From: Sporotomaculum syntrophicum | GTDB taxonomy: Bacteria > Bacillota > Desulfotomaculia > Desulfotomaculales > Desulfallaceae | NCBI RefSeq assembly: GCF_009932395.1 | Contig: NZ_LSRS01000003.1 | Span: 841,813 to 905,812, forward strand | DNA: 64,000 nt | Direction: 5' to 3' | In this document: positions 1 through 8,746 of the stretch, piece after piece | Numbering within the stretch: the stretch's first letter is position 1 | How the letters are laid out: every line of letters begins with the position of its first letter | The notes under the pieces: model-generated | The model's database searches: none | Seen by the model: the letters and a program-made list of their open reading frames with translations, nothing else | Told to the model about the DNA's origin: nothing | Position numbers and translations under genes: made by a program

Positions 1-406
1 CAACACAATTACCGTCTATAGTCCCTTGTTTCCGGAGTTGACTCACAAGTTGTTGAAAATACTGTTCTAACAATTCATTTTCGGATATTGCTTTAAATAG
101 TCGGCTAAAGGTGGAAACGCTCGGTGCTTGACTTGCTATTGGAAAACCGCATGCAAATCTAAAAACAGGATCTTGGCTTAATCGTTCGGTTAAAGCAGTA
201 AAATTCGGTATTCTTTCAATAACCATTGCAAACAGAGCTCGTAACTTTGCAGCCATAGAGTACCCATTAGGCCCTAAAGAACTTTTCTCAAAGTTATCAA
301 TAATGGGGCTAAGATCGAGGGTATGAAAAATCTTTTCTAACCGGGTTTCCGGTTGCAGTTTCATAATTTCGTCAAAGGAAAACAGGCACTGTTGTTGAAT
401 ATACAA
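1..406 (-). CDS. transposase, N-terminal part (cut by window edge)
   Basis: Reading leftward, an open frame of 135 codons starts at a TTG at 406 preceded by a clear GAGGTGA site and runs off the left edge. The product has the look of the DUF772-type N-terminal domain of IS5/IS1182-like transposases: a helical stretch around MAAKLRALFAM followed by a RFACGF segment and a VSTFSRLFK segment. The DDE catalytic part lies outside the window, so family assignment is tentative. It would move its own insertion sequence by DNA cleavage and strand transfer. The element's right end should lie between about 410 and 560, but I could not identify its inverted repeat without the left end. Confidence 0.75.
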   Translation of the reverse strand, partial: MYIQQQCLFSFDEIMKLQPETRLEKIFHTLDLSPIIDNFEKSSLGPNGYSMAAKLRALFAMVIERIPNFTALTERLSQDPVFRFACGFPIASQAPSVSTFSRLFKAISENELLEQYFQQLVSQLRKQGTIDGNCV

Positions 407-565
407 GTAACTTCACCTCTGGTTTTTGTCGTTTGTTATTAGGTGCTACTTGTAATATTCGGCAAAACAAGGGGTGAAGTCCTTTTTTGTGGCCTTGAAA
501 CCCTTGATTCTATTGGCTTATGGATTATGCAAAACACTTACTTAACTACCTATTCCGATTTTATA

Positions 566-596
566 AAAACAAATCCCCGGCACTTACTCCGGGGAA
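566..596 (-). terminator. candidate terminator
   Basis: A short GC-rich hairpin (CCCCGG, 8-base loop, CCGGGG; 575-594) is followed, reading leftward, by a T-rich run. It could end a transcript coming from the 600-1000 region toward the transposase. Confidence 0.45.
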
Positions 597-805
597 AATG
601 AATATTCGGGTATAATATTATACCTTCCCAATTATTATTATTTTATACGAAAATTAGTTTGGCTAGTATGTGGTTCATTAAAATAATATAATTTATTACC
701 ATAATTTTAACTATGCCATCTGACCGGTTGGCACTTGTGGGCATGGCTATTATTTTAATGTCCTGCTAAGCTTTTTAACGAAACCTTTTATTCACAGGTT
801 TTGGC

Positions 806-967
806 TCACCGCGATCTTGGGGCTAGCTGCGGCTCTGGCTTTGGTACTGGTTGTATTTCATATTCGTTTTGTTCAGGTACCTGCTGCGCAGGCCCGCTAT
901 TAGTTAGTTCGTTAATTGCCGGGATTGTCTGGCCAGTAGTTTGCTGTTCCTCTGGTTTTTTGTTCAT
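806..967 (-). CDS. possible 53-residue hydrophilic protein
   Basis: The stretch 407-1110 has no convincing gene. The best frame reads leftward from an ATG at 967: 53 residues, very rich in Gln, Pro and Glu, with no Cys or membrane segment. It has only a weak AAAGGA site 4 bases upstream, but a terminator-like hairpin lies downstream at 566-596. The same DNA read rightward gives a hydrophobic membrane-like frame (about 787-902) without a start codon, so the true coding strand is uncertain. It may be a remnant rather than a working gene. Function unknown. Confidence 0.22.
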   Translation of the reverse strand: MNKKPEEQQTTGQTIPAINELTNSGPAQQVPEQNEYEIQPVPKPEPQLAPRSR

Positions 968-1110
968 TGGTTCCTTTGCTGGTATTGCAGTCAGCAGGAT
1001 TCGGCAAGGAACATGAAGAAAAGACTAATTATGACTACTTGCAAAGATGCATTGAACACTATTATTCCATTAACAACTGGAGCAATATCTTAACACGGAC
1101 GGAGACACCT

Positions 1111-1803
1111 ATGCAAAAACATGAACTTCAACAAGGTATCAAAGACTCAATCCCCATCATTTTGGGCTATTTACCGCTTGGTTTTGCCTTTGGAGTGCTG
1201 GCCAATGAAGCAGGCATGTCAATTTTACAAGCTACAACAATGTCGATTCTGTGCTTTACCGGAGCCGGACAATATGTGGCCATCGGCATCATACAAGCAG
1301 GTGGGGCAATATTCACTGTTATTATGGCCAATATTTTGTTAAATTTAAGGTACTCATTATTTTCTACATCGCTGGTGCCCTACCTTAAGGGACACGTGCC
1401 AACTGCCCTTGGCAGTCTGTTATCCTATGGCTTGACTGATGAGACCTATGCAGTAGCAATGAACCGTTATCAGGAGCATGCGCCGACTGCTTCTTATATG
1501 GCCGGGCTAAATCTAAGCGCACACCTTGGCTGGATCTCCAGTACACTATTGGGAGCAGTTCTAGGTGGTTATATTGGCAATACTGATCGTTTTGGCCTGG
1601 ATTTTGCCTTACCGGCAATGTATACCTGTCTATTAATTTTTATGCTCAGAGATAAATCAGACGTTATTGTGGCCATATCTTCCGCCTTTTTTTGTTTGCT
1701 CATTGGTTATTTCATGCCTGCTGCTATGGCAAATATGTTTAATATTATTATAGCTACAGTAATTGCGGCAAGCTTGGGGGTGTTAATCAGTGAACGGGAC
1801 TAG
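1111..1803 (+). CDS. azlC: branched-chain amino acid exporter, large subunit AzlC
   Basis: AzlC family membrane protein of 230 residues, the large subunit of the AzlCD exporter for branched-chain amino acids (the family is named for azaleucine resistance). The typical N-terminal motif around LGYLPLGFAFGVLA is present, followed by several hydrophobic spans and the conserved FTGAGQ segment. The ATG at 1111 has GGAGA 6 bases upstream; upstream in-frame codons back to 967 lack such a site and give non-AzlC sequence. It overlaps azlD by 14 bases, so the two are translationally coupled. Confidence 0.92.
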   Translation: MQKHELQQGIKDSIPIILGYLPLGFAFGVLANEAGMSILQATTMSILCFTGAGQYVAIGIIQAGGAIFTVIMANILLNLRYSLFSTSLVPYLKGHVPTALGSLLSYGLTDETYAVAMNRYQEHAPTASYMAGLNLSAHLGWISSTLLGAVLGGYIGNTDRFGLDFALPAMYTCLLIFMLRDKSDVIVAISSAFFCLLIGYFMPAAMANMFNIIIATVIAASLGVLISERD

Positions 1804-2113
1804 TATTTGGCTCATGATCATAGGTGTGTCGCTGGTATCCCTTTTGCCACGTATTCTACCGGTTGCACTGTTTTCTCGTTTTGATTTTCCTAAACCCTTT
1901 AAAAGGTGGTTAGCATTTGTAGCCCCGGCAGTTCTTGGTGCTTTAACAGCACTAAGTGTATTAGCACCTGAGGGGGCAATTAGTATTAGCCTTAATAACC
2001 GGTATATCTGGGCCTTTCTACCCACGCTGCTGGTTGCCATCAAAACCAAAAGTCTTTTCTATAGTTTATTAGTGGGTATTGTTATTACGGCCCTGCTTTA
2101 TAATTTTGTATAA
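1790..2113 (+). CDS. azlD: branched-chain amino acid exporter, small subunit AzlD
   Basis: AzlD-type small membrane subunit, 107 residues with about three to four hydrophobic spans, partner of AzlC in exporting branched-chain amino acids. GTG start inside the end of azlC, with a TTGGGGGTG site about 8 bases before it. The family's signature of a Leu/Pro-rich start (LLPRILPVALFSR) is visible. A short palindrome (AATTTTGT/ACAAAATT, 2112-2131) overlaps the stop codon but has no T-run, so it is at best a weak terminator. Confidence 0.9.
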   Translation: MNGTSIWLMIIGVSLVSLLPRILPVALFSRFDFPKPFKRWLAFVAPAVLGALTALSVLAPEGAISISLNNRYIWAFLPTLLVAIKTKSLFYSLLVGIVITALLYNFV

Positions 2114-2307
2114 TTTTGTTTGGACAAAATTACACTACCTGGTTTGTCGCTTACGGCCGGGTTATAGATGTTTTTTTAAATGTAATCACAGTCTATTTAC
2201 TAAAAATTTTGTATATAAAAAATCTTATTGCTCAATTTCATATTTTTAGTATAATAGTTTGTTAGTAGATTAATTAAATATCGTGTAGTATGGGAGGATG
2301 GTAAGCT

Positions 2308-3870
2308 ATGGGTTTTTTAATCTTTTTGACGCTGCTGCCAATTTTAGTTATTGTGTATTTAATGGTGCGACGACAAATGGCAGCTGATATCAGCGGTACG
2401 GTAGGTTGGGTATTAACCATCATCATTGCTCTAATGTTCTTTAATACTTCACTTGAGGTTAGCCTCAAATCCAGTCTGGCTGGGTTTATTTCTTCCTTTC
2501 CAATATCCTTAATGGTATTCGCCTCGATTTTTCAAATTACCTTTATGCAAGCTACTGGTGCTCTACAAAGAATAGTAGTCTTCATTAAAACACTAGCTCC
2601 CACTGATAAAGCAGTCCAGATTATGCTGCTCAATGTTGGTGCGGGAACTTTGCTAGTGTCTATTGGAGCAACACCTGTATCCATTTTGCCGCCAATTTTG
2701 GTAGCTATGGGTTACACCACCTTCGTTGCTGTTGCCCTGCCGGCCATCGGTTATGATGCCTTATGCACTTACGCCATGCTCGGTTCTTCACTGGTAATTA
2801 TCGCCGATCTGACCGGTACTCCGCTGGTGGAATCAGCCAAGATAATTTCTCTCTTTTTACCGGTTATCTCCACCGTTATTGGTATAGGCATGTTATATAT
2901 CGTCGGCAAATTCAACCTGGTCAAAAAAGGGTTGGTTGCGTGTGTGCTGGCCGGCGTCACCAATGGTTCCGCTGCTATAGCCATGAGCCATATTCCTTTT
3001 CTCAGCCAGGGCGTGGTGTTAACGGGCGTAGTTGCCGGTATGTGCACTATTTTAGTGATGCTGGTCTATTTGAAGCTCACCGGTCAGCCAATTATTGACC
3101 GTTCCAGACTAACTAAAGAAGACCTGAATACGGAAAAAGAAATGTCTTTATTAAAAGCAATGTCTCCATGGTTAATTCTAATCAGCATCTTATTAGTTAT
3201 TAACTTTTATAAACCGATATTTGACCTGTTATTTAATGTTTTCGCCACGCCCATCTCCATCATACCTGACAAAATCATTAAAACCAGGCTACTTTGGAAT
3301 GCCTATACCTGGGTGTTTATTAGTACCATCTTATCATTTATAGTTCTTAAGCCTTCCGGTAAAGCTGTCAAAACTACCTTTCACAAGTGGCTGGCTCGGG
3401 CTCCCAGGCCAACTTTTGCCGCAGGTGTGTTTTTCGCTACAGCCTTTGTATTCAACAATTCAGGAATGCAGGACCTGGGTACTACCTGGGAGGTTATTAA
3501 GCCGAACTCAAATATGATAGCCGTTTTAGCCCAGGCGTCAGCTAACACCTTCGGTCCCTTGTATCCATTTATCAGTGCCTTTTTAGGTTTGTTTGGAGGC
3601 TTTGTCAGCGGCAGTGAAGCATCAACCATCGCCATGTTTGCCAAATATCATCAACTCACTTCAGAAATGCTTAAGGTGAATGCCTTGATTGTTATCGCCG
3701 CAACTGCCATTGGCGGGGGCTTGGCCAGTGTTATTTCACCGGCCAAGCTGCAAAACGCTGCAGCTACAATTGATGCGCTAGGCTTGGAAAGCCAGGTTAT
3801 CAAAACTGCCTTTGTGATCTCAGTAATCTTAACAAGTATTTGTGCAATTATGGCGATGCTGCTGATCTAA
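2308..3870 (+). CDS. lctP: L-lactate permease family transporter
   Basis: Lactate permease (LctP/LldP family, PF02652) of 520 residues with about twelve or more hydrophobic spans. It carries lactate, and in relatives glycolate, across the cytoplasmic membrane with protons. The family's conserved regions are seen near residues 105-150 (GAGTLLVSIGATPVSILPP) and at the C-terminal end (GGFVSGSEASTIAMF, then ISPAKLQNAAAT). The ATG follows GGGAGGAT by about 8 bases. It stands alone, about 190 bases after azlD. Lactate is a standard substrate of the kind of anaerobe this window suggests; use of lactate itself is inferred from family. Confidence 0.9.
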   Translation: MGFLIFLTLLPILVIVYLMVRRQMAADISGTVGWVLTIIIALMFFNTSLEVSLKSSLAGFISSFPISLMVFASIFQITFMQATGALQRIVVFIKTLAPTDKAVQIMLLNVGAGTLLVSIGATPVSILPPILVAMGYTTFVAVALPAIGYDALCTYAMLGSSLVIIADLTGTPLVESAKIISLFLPVISTVIGIGMLYIVGKFNLVKKGLVACVLAGVTNGSAAIAMSHIPFLSQGVVLTGVVAGMCTILVMLVYLKLTGQPIIDRSRLTKEDLNTEKEMSLLKAMSPWLILISILLVINFYKPIFDLLFNVFATPISIIPDKIIKTRLLWNAYTWVFISTILSFIVLKPSGKAVKTTFHKWLARAPRPTFAAGVFFATAFVFNNSGMQDLGTTWEVIKPNSNMIAVLAQASANTFGPLYPFISAFLGLFGGFVSGSEASTIAMFAKYHQLTSEMLKVNALIVIAATAIGGGLASVISPAKLQNAAATIDALGLESQVIKTAFVISVILTSICAIMAMLLI

Positions 3871-4052
3871 AAATCAACCTTTAACATTTTACATTTTAGT
3901 ATGCACCTGATAAGATAAGTTGTAGTACATTACTATAAATTAGTACAAAGTTATTCATAGGATGAGGCATTGATGAATTACAGCTGTAGCTCAACCTGCT
4001 TTGGCTGACTCAACACAGCAAAGTCATTTAATAATTCTAATAGTTAATCAGG

Positions 4053-4337
4053 TTAGTTTAACTGACTTAACCAACCCTCAATACCTAATTTTAAATCAGG
4101 TATTGAAAAGGTGCCGTTGCAGTGATAAACATCTCCACGGGGGGTGTCCAAATACCGGATAATACTTTTGTAACCATCAGAGCAGGCAGCAGGACCATTA
4201 GGTATCCCGCTGCCTCTCAGGCTTTTAATGCAGGGGATAAATTAAACATGTAACCTGTATTCGGTAATGTCTACGCCGACTAATAACCCGGCGGTAGACC
4301 GAACATTATCAGCCTTAAAGTAGAACAAATTAAAGCT
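4053..4337 (-). pseudogene. decayed gene fragment of unknown family
   Basis: The 523-base gap between lactate permease and the radical SAM gene is not featureless. Read leftward, 95 codons stay in one frame with a single internal TAA (4242-4244). The residues look like real protein: AGLLVGVDITEY before the stop, then GIPNGPAACSDGYKSI, DTPRGDVYHCNG and IPDLKLGIEGWLSQ. No in-frame start codon is present. I read it as the remnant of a gene that lost its start and gained a nonsense mutation. I do not recognise the family. Chance open frame remains possible. Confidence 0.35.
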
Positions 4338-4393
4338 CTAACAGTTCTCAATGTGTAATAAATTATTAATGCGAACCCATTGGGAGGAGGAAG

Positions 4394-5521
4394 ATGATGT
4401 TAATCGAGCAAGGTCCGATTAGACCACCCAGCGAAGCATATAGTTTGCTACTTCGAGTTACCAGGAACTGCCCCTGGAATAAATGTGCTTTTTGCATAAC
4501 TTACAAAAACGAGCAATTCAGCCGGCGCACAGTTGAAGAGGTACAACGTGATATCGATACGGTAGCTAAGGTTGCTGAGCAAATCAGGAAAATTTCCTGG
4601 CATATCGGTTTAGGAGGCGAGGTCAACGGACAGGTAGTCAACGAGGCAGCACGCTATGGCCATTTGCCTTACCATGTTGCTCACTGGTTATATTCCGGCG
4701 CCAGAAATGTTTTTTTGCAGGATGCTAACTCATTAATCATGAAGACAAGTGATTTAGTGAAAATTATTCAATATCTTCGTACCACCTTACCCTCTGTTGC
4801 ACGAGTAACCACTTACGCCAGGGCTAACACCGTAACAAGAAAAAGTACCGATGAACTCCGGGAACTACATGAGGCCGGTCTGGACAGGATTCACATGGGT
4901 ATGGAATCTGGCTCAGATACAGTGTTGCAAATAATACAAAAGGGTATCACAGCTAACCAATTAATTGAAGCTGCGCAAAAAATTAAGGACGCTAACATAT
5001 CGCTGTGCTGGTATATCATGCCCGGGCTAGGAGGCCGAGAGCATACCCGAAAACATGCCCTGGAAACCGCAGCTGTAATTAACCAGGGCAACCCTGATTA
5101 CCTGCGTTTTAGAACGCTATCGGTATTAAAGAATACCCCGCTGCATGATATGATGACCAGTGGTGCTTTTACGCCTTTAGATGAAGATGAAGTGGTTATT
5201 GAACAACGTTTACTGCTTGAATCATTGACAGGAATAACGACAACGGTAGTAAGTGATCACATGCGAAATTTACTAATGGAACTGGAAGGCACCCTACCTA
5301 TCGAACGCGATAAATTGCTGAATACTATCGATCGCTACCTGGGTATGACACCGCGAGAAAAAGCTAACTTCCAGCTGGGAAGGCGGGCCGGAGTATATTC
5401 AGTATTGGATGACATGAAAAACCCAATTAAATCCTCATATGTAGAAAAATTACTAAAAAATATTCATACTCCGGAACAATTAAAGACTGCGCTAACTGAA
5501 TTACGCAGCCAATATGAATAA
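4394..5521 (+). CDS. radical SAM protein
   Basis: Radical SAM enzyme of 375 residues that should bind one [4Fe-4S] cluster and cleave S-adenosylmethionine. The cluster motif at residues 26-34 is CPWNKCAFC, that is C-x4-C-x2-C rather than the usual C-x3-C-x2-C; this spacing is known in a family of uncharacterised Elp3/HemN-like radical SAM proteins that start with the same PPSEAYSLLLRVTRNC pattern. GMESGSD near residue 175 fits the SAM-binding region of the barrel. Substrate unknown. Starts: two adjacent ATGs after GGGAGGAGGAAG. Monocistronic, convergent with the sensor kinase that follows. Confidence 0.85.
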   Translation: MMLIEQGPIRPPSEAYSLLLRVTRNCPWNKCAFCITYKNEQFSRRTVEEVQRDIDTVAKVAEQIRKISWHIGLGGEVNGQVVNEAARYGHLPYHVAHWLYSGARNVFLQDANSLIMKTSDLVKIIQYLRTTLPSVARVTTYARANTVTRKSTDELRELHEAGLDRIHMGMESGSDTVLQIIQKGITANQLIEAAQKIKDANISLCWYIMPGLGGREHTRKHALETAAVINQGNPDYLRFRTLSVLKNTPLHDMMTSGAFTPLDEDEVVIEQRLLLESLTGITTTVVSDHMRNLLMELEGTLPIERDKLLNTIDRYLGMTPREKANFQLGRRAGVYSVLDDMKNPIKSSYVEKLLKNIHTPEQLKTALTELRSQYE

Positions 5522-5533
5522 TACAAAAAAACT

Positions 5534-6928
5534 TTAGTATTTGAAGCGGACATAAACGGTAGTACCACGAGCACTAGTTTCTATATCTATTTTGGCATGA
5601 TGTCTCTGAGCAATGCTATAGCATACAGCAAGCCCAAGCCCCGTACCATTATTCTTAGTTGTAAAGAAGGGGGTACCTATTTTCTCAAGCACTTCCGAAG
5701 CTATCCCATTGCCATCATCCTGAACAACTAGTACAATTTCTTCCTTGGTCGTATAGGTTTTTATTTTCAACTTCCCACCTGGTGACATTGCCTGCAAGCC
5801 GTTTCGAACCAAGTTGATAATTAACTGCCGGATTTCTTCTTCATCCAAAAGGGTTTCTTTAATTTCTTCTAGTTCCACATAAATATCCATTTCAGAAACC
5901 CTTGCATCTGCTTGGATTAAGGGGAACAAGTTTTCAATAATCTTATTAAGGCTTTGCCTTTTTAATTGAGTATGTTTATCATTTGCCAAAGAAAGAAAAT
6001 TCGTGATAATTGAATTTGCCCTGTCCAATTCATCAAGCATTAGGGGAAAGTATTTATTATTTTTAGTGTTCTCGTCCTTACTCGCTAACACCTGTATTAA
6101 ACCTCGAACAGTGGTCATCGGGTTTCTGACTTCATGGGCAATACCGGCAGCTAATTTGCCCACCGTATTCAAACGATCAATTTTTATCATTTCCTTTTGA
6201 AGTAATTTAATTTCTGTGACATTTCTAAAATAAATAGACAATCCACCAAAAAAGGGATACGCATTAACTTCACAGAACAATTGTTGTGGTTCTGGAATTT
6301 CCAACTCAAAATTAACCCTTTGCTTACTATTAATAGCTTCATTAAGCTGTTCATATAGTGTTGGAACAATGGTTTCCGGGATTAAGTCCCATATACTCTT
6401 ACCTTCCAGGGAATTATTAGATAAATGAAATATACGAACAGCTTCTTTATTAATGTAAGTCAATTGCCAGTTATTATCTACCGAAATAAAGGCATCAGAG
6501 ATACTTTCTAAAATATTAGTAATCTTTTCATATGACACGCGATCCTGGTAAACCCGTAAATATCCCTGAACCTTAAATTTTAATGTGTCCGGGTGAAACG
6601 GCTTAATAATATAATCCGTAGCACCAATTTGATAGCCCTTAAGCACATATTCACTGGCGTGGTTAATGGCTGTAATGAATATAATTGGAATATTGTGAGA
6701 CCTTTTCCTCATTCTAATCAACTTTGCTGTCTCAAAACCATCTAAACCAGGCATTTGTACATCCAACAAAATAAGTGAAAAGTCCTCTTTGAGTATTAAT
6801 TTCAAGGCTTCTTCCCCGGAATTCGCCCTAACCAGGTTATAATGTGGAGACATTAATACAGCTTCTAATGCTACTAAATTTTCAACTCGATCATCAACTA
6901 GTAATATATTTAGTTTTTGCCCATCCAT
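5534..6928 (-). CDS. response regulator-PAS-histidine kinase fusion
   Basis: A 464-residue cytoplasmic signalling protein with the domains in an inverted order: an N-terminal receiver (acidic pair VDD at 12-13, phospho-acceptor Asp about 56 in LLDVQMPG, Lys in IIKPFH), a PAS domain (about 130-250), then a HisKA dimerisation helix with the phosphorylated His in IAHEVRNP and a HATPase domain with N, G1 (DDGNGI) and G2 (GTGLGLAV) boxes. No membrane segment, so the signal is internal or arrives from another kinase through the receiver. The ATG at 6928 has GGGGGAT 6 bases upstream; a TTG at 6952 is less likely. No separate regulator is adjacent. Confidence 0.9.
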   Translation of the reverse strand: MDGQKLNILLVDDRVENLVALEAVLMSPHYNLVRANSGEEALKLILKEDFSLILLDVQMPGLDGFETAKLIRMRKRSHNIPIIFITAINHASEYVLKGYQIGATDYIIKPFHPDTLKFKVQGYLRVYQDRVSYEKITNILESISDAFISVDNNWQLTYINKEAVRIFHLSNNSLEGKSIWDLIPETIVPTLYEQLNEAINSKQRVNFELEIPEPQQLFCEVNAYPFFGGLSIYFRNVTEIKLLQKEMIKIDRLNTVGKLAAGIAHEVRNPMTTVRGLIQVLASKDENTKNNKYFPLMLDELDRANSIITNFLSLANDKHTQLKRQSLNKIIENLFPLIQADARVSEMDIYVELEEIKETLLDEEEIRQLIINLVRNGLQAMSPGGKLKIKTYTTKEEIVLVVQDDGNGIASEVLEKIGTPFFTTKNNGTGLGLAVCYSIAQRHHAKIDIETSARGTTVYVRFKY

Positions 6929-7192
6929 CCGAATCCCCCATTTTAATATCAAACTTGTTCATTTCTATCCGTAATTCTTGGCTAACTGATCTATACTTCA
7001 CAATTTAACAACCAGCTTAAATTTAACACTACTTCTATACGTAAATTTAAACAAAAGTTTCATTTTTCCCTTCGGAAATATTGTAATATAACGTCATATT
7101 ATAATTTCGTATGATAAACTAACTTGGCATCAAAATATAAATTGGGGGAATTATATGTTTATTCAAAATATATAAGAGAGGTGGAGCCGACC

Positions 7193-7384
7193 ATGGAAAA
7201 AGAAGCTACTATTCAAGTGCTGGAAAATGGACCGTATATTATAACCGGCAACGCTATACTGATAGACACACAAGGAAATCATATTGAAAATAAAGGACAG
7301 ACAGCTTTATGCCGTTGCGGTAAATCAAACAAAAAACCATATTGCAGCGGAAAATGTCAGGAGCAGGATTTTCAAAATGTATAA
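7193..7384 (+). CDS. CDGSH-like iron-sulfur protein with Cys as fourth ligand
   Basis: A 63-residue protein matching the CDGSH iron-sulfur fold: C-x-C-x2-S-x3-P-x-C then Ser-Gly-Lys-Cys (CRCGKSNKKPYCSGKC, residues about 40-55). In the standard family this end reads C-D-G-S/T/A-H and the His ligates the [2Fe-2S] cluster. Here the Asp is Ser and the His is Cys, giving a possible four-Cys cluster. The N-terminal half (QVLENGPYIITGN) fits the usual beta-sheet. The ATG at 7193 follows a strong AGAGGTGGAG; an ATG-less upstream extension is not needed. A terminator follows 20 bases after the stop. Likely electron transfer; partner unknown. Confidence 0.8.
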   Translation: MEKEATIQVLENGPYIITGNAILIDTQGNHIENKGQTALCRCGKSNKKPYCSGKCQEQDFQNV

Positions 7385-7404
7385 CACATATTGCAAAACA
7401 AAGC

Positions 7405-7437
7405 AACCCCGTTATATCAATAACGGGGTTTTGTTCT
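7405..7437 (+). terminator. rho-independent terminator
   Basis: Perfect 11-base stem (AACCCCGTTAT, loop ATCA, complement) followed by TTTTGTT. It ends the CDGSH-like gene transcript. Confidence 0.85.
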
Positions 7438-7565
7438 AAAAATTTCCTCCACAAGAAAAGGACTTATTGCTATCATGCAGAAGATTAAGTCAAAGGAGCT
7501 CCAGCTGGTCAGCGGAAGAGATTCAAATGTGTAGGTGTTTAAATTGAGAGGAAGGAGATACTACA

Positions 7566-8204
7566 ATGCCAAATGCTGATACATCGGGTAAATTCTATGA
7601 GAGACCGGAAACAATAGCCTCGGGCGACGAGGCAAAACAACTGCTCATTGACGGCAACAAAAGATTTATGCAAGCAAAGCAGGCCAATCTAGACCTGGGA
7701 AGCACCAAAAGAACAGCCTTATTAAAAGGACAAAAACCTTTTGCTGCCATACTCAGCTGCTCCGACTCCCGTGTACCTCCGGAACTAATCTTCGATCAAG
7801 GGCTCGGGGACCTTTTTATTATACGCAATGCAGGCAATATCATTGATCCGGTTTCCCTGGGCAGTATAGAATATGCTATCGAGCATCTCCAGGTGCCCCT
7901 CCTGGTGGTCATGGGACATCAGAATTGTGGGGCTGTAACTGCAACCGTCGAAGGCGGTGAAGCCACTGGCAGTATAAGCGCCATAGTCAAGAGAATCGCA
8001 CCGGCAGTGGAAAAGGCCAAAGCAGGTAAAAATATGTCTAAAGAAGAACTTATTGAAAAATCCATTAAAGAAAACATCAAAGCGACAATTAGAATAATTG
8101 AAAGGAGTCCCATCCTGGAACATGTTTTAGCCAATGGAAAACTAACCATCGTAGGTGCGGAATACCACCTAGTGTCGGGTGAGGTACAATGGTTAAACTA
8201 TTAG
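7566..8204 (+). CDS. beta-carbonic anhydrase
   Basis: Beta-class carbonic anhydrase, 212 residues, interconverting CO2 and bicarbonate at a zinc site. The zinc and catalytic residues are clear: C-x-D-x-R in LSCSDSRVPPE and H-x2-C in GHQNCGAV. Length is normal for the short bacterial form and there is no signal peptide, so it is cytoplasmic. AAGGAG stands 8 bases before the ATG. It would help supply bicarbonate or CO2 to the biotin-dependent and other carboxylating enzymes of an anaerobe, an inference. It stands alone, followed by 540 bases without a clear gene. Confidence 0.93.
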   Translation: MPNADTSGKFYERPETIASGDEAKQLLIDGNKRFMQAKQANLDLGSTKRTALLKGQKPFAAILSCSDSRVPPELIFDQGLGDLFIIRNAGNIIDPVSLGSIEYAIEHLQVPLLVVMGHQNCGAVTATVEGGEATGSISAIVKRIAPAVEKAKAGKNMSKEELIEKSIKENIKATIRIIERSPILEHVLANGKLTIVGAEYHLVSGEVQWLNY

Positions 8205-8746
8205 GTAACTGACAAGAGAGACATGTATCCATCGACACAACGCTCTTAGATAGCAATGCAATAGGGCACATACCGACGCTGTAAATGCGGAGCTTCCCAA
8301 AATAGCGCTGTCAGATGCTATAAGTGCCCCCAAAGGTGCTCTTATCAACCTTTTTGATTCCAAAGCAGCGCGTAAGCTGCTCCAGAAGCCATGTGGGTGC
8401 TGTGTTAGCTATGGAATAAAGCTTAACTGAGTACCTGGTGGTATAGTTGACTTGGCAAGAGGCTGGTTAAACCATTTATACATAACGCCCATGTTTAATT
8501 GGTTAGACGGTATGGACATATGCACTTCTTCTGCTATTGACTTTTAATATATGAATAAATGTACACCTGTCGTTGTGAGCAGGTGTATTAATTATGCTGT
8601 TTCCAGTACGCAATAATTCCCGGCGTTATTTTTCAGAACAATAAATTGCATCAGGGCTTGATCTAAAGGAGTTCAAAAATTAAAGTAGAATGACTATAGA
8701 AAAGATGCAGCGGAACGCTACAAGAATACAAAAGAGGTGTTTTTAA
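8205..8746. other. gene-free stretch with possible remnant
   Basis: No complete gene. A rightward frame across roughly 8269-8430 encodes a plausible fragment (LPKIALSDAISAPKGALINLFDSKA, interrupted reading upstream, stop after KLN) without start or ribosome site, perhaps a decayed gene. A hairpin TACACCTG/CAGGTGTA (8562-8587) has no T-run. The last 40 bases hold the SDR ribosome binding site. Confidence 0.3.

Noticed and set aside
727-742. TGGCAC with a later GC, resembling a sigma-54 promoter before azlC
   Set aside because: GG and GC are nine bases apart, not ten, and the -12 part lacks TTGC.
801-1016. Rightward 71-codon frame rich in Cys and Ser before azlC
   Set aside because: No ribosome site, ends inside the azlC leader, and its composition looks like a shifted shadow of other frames.
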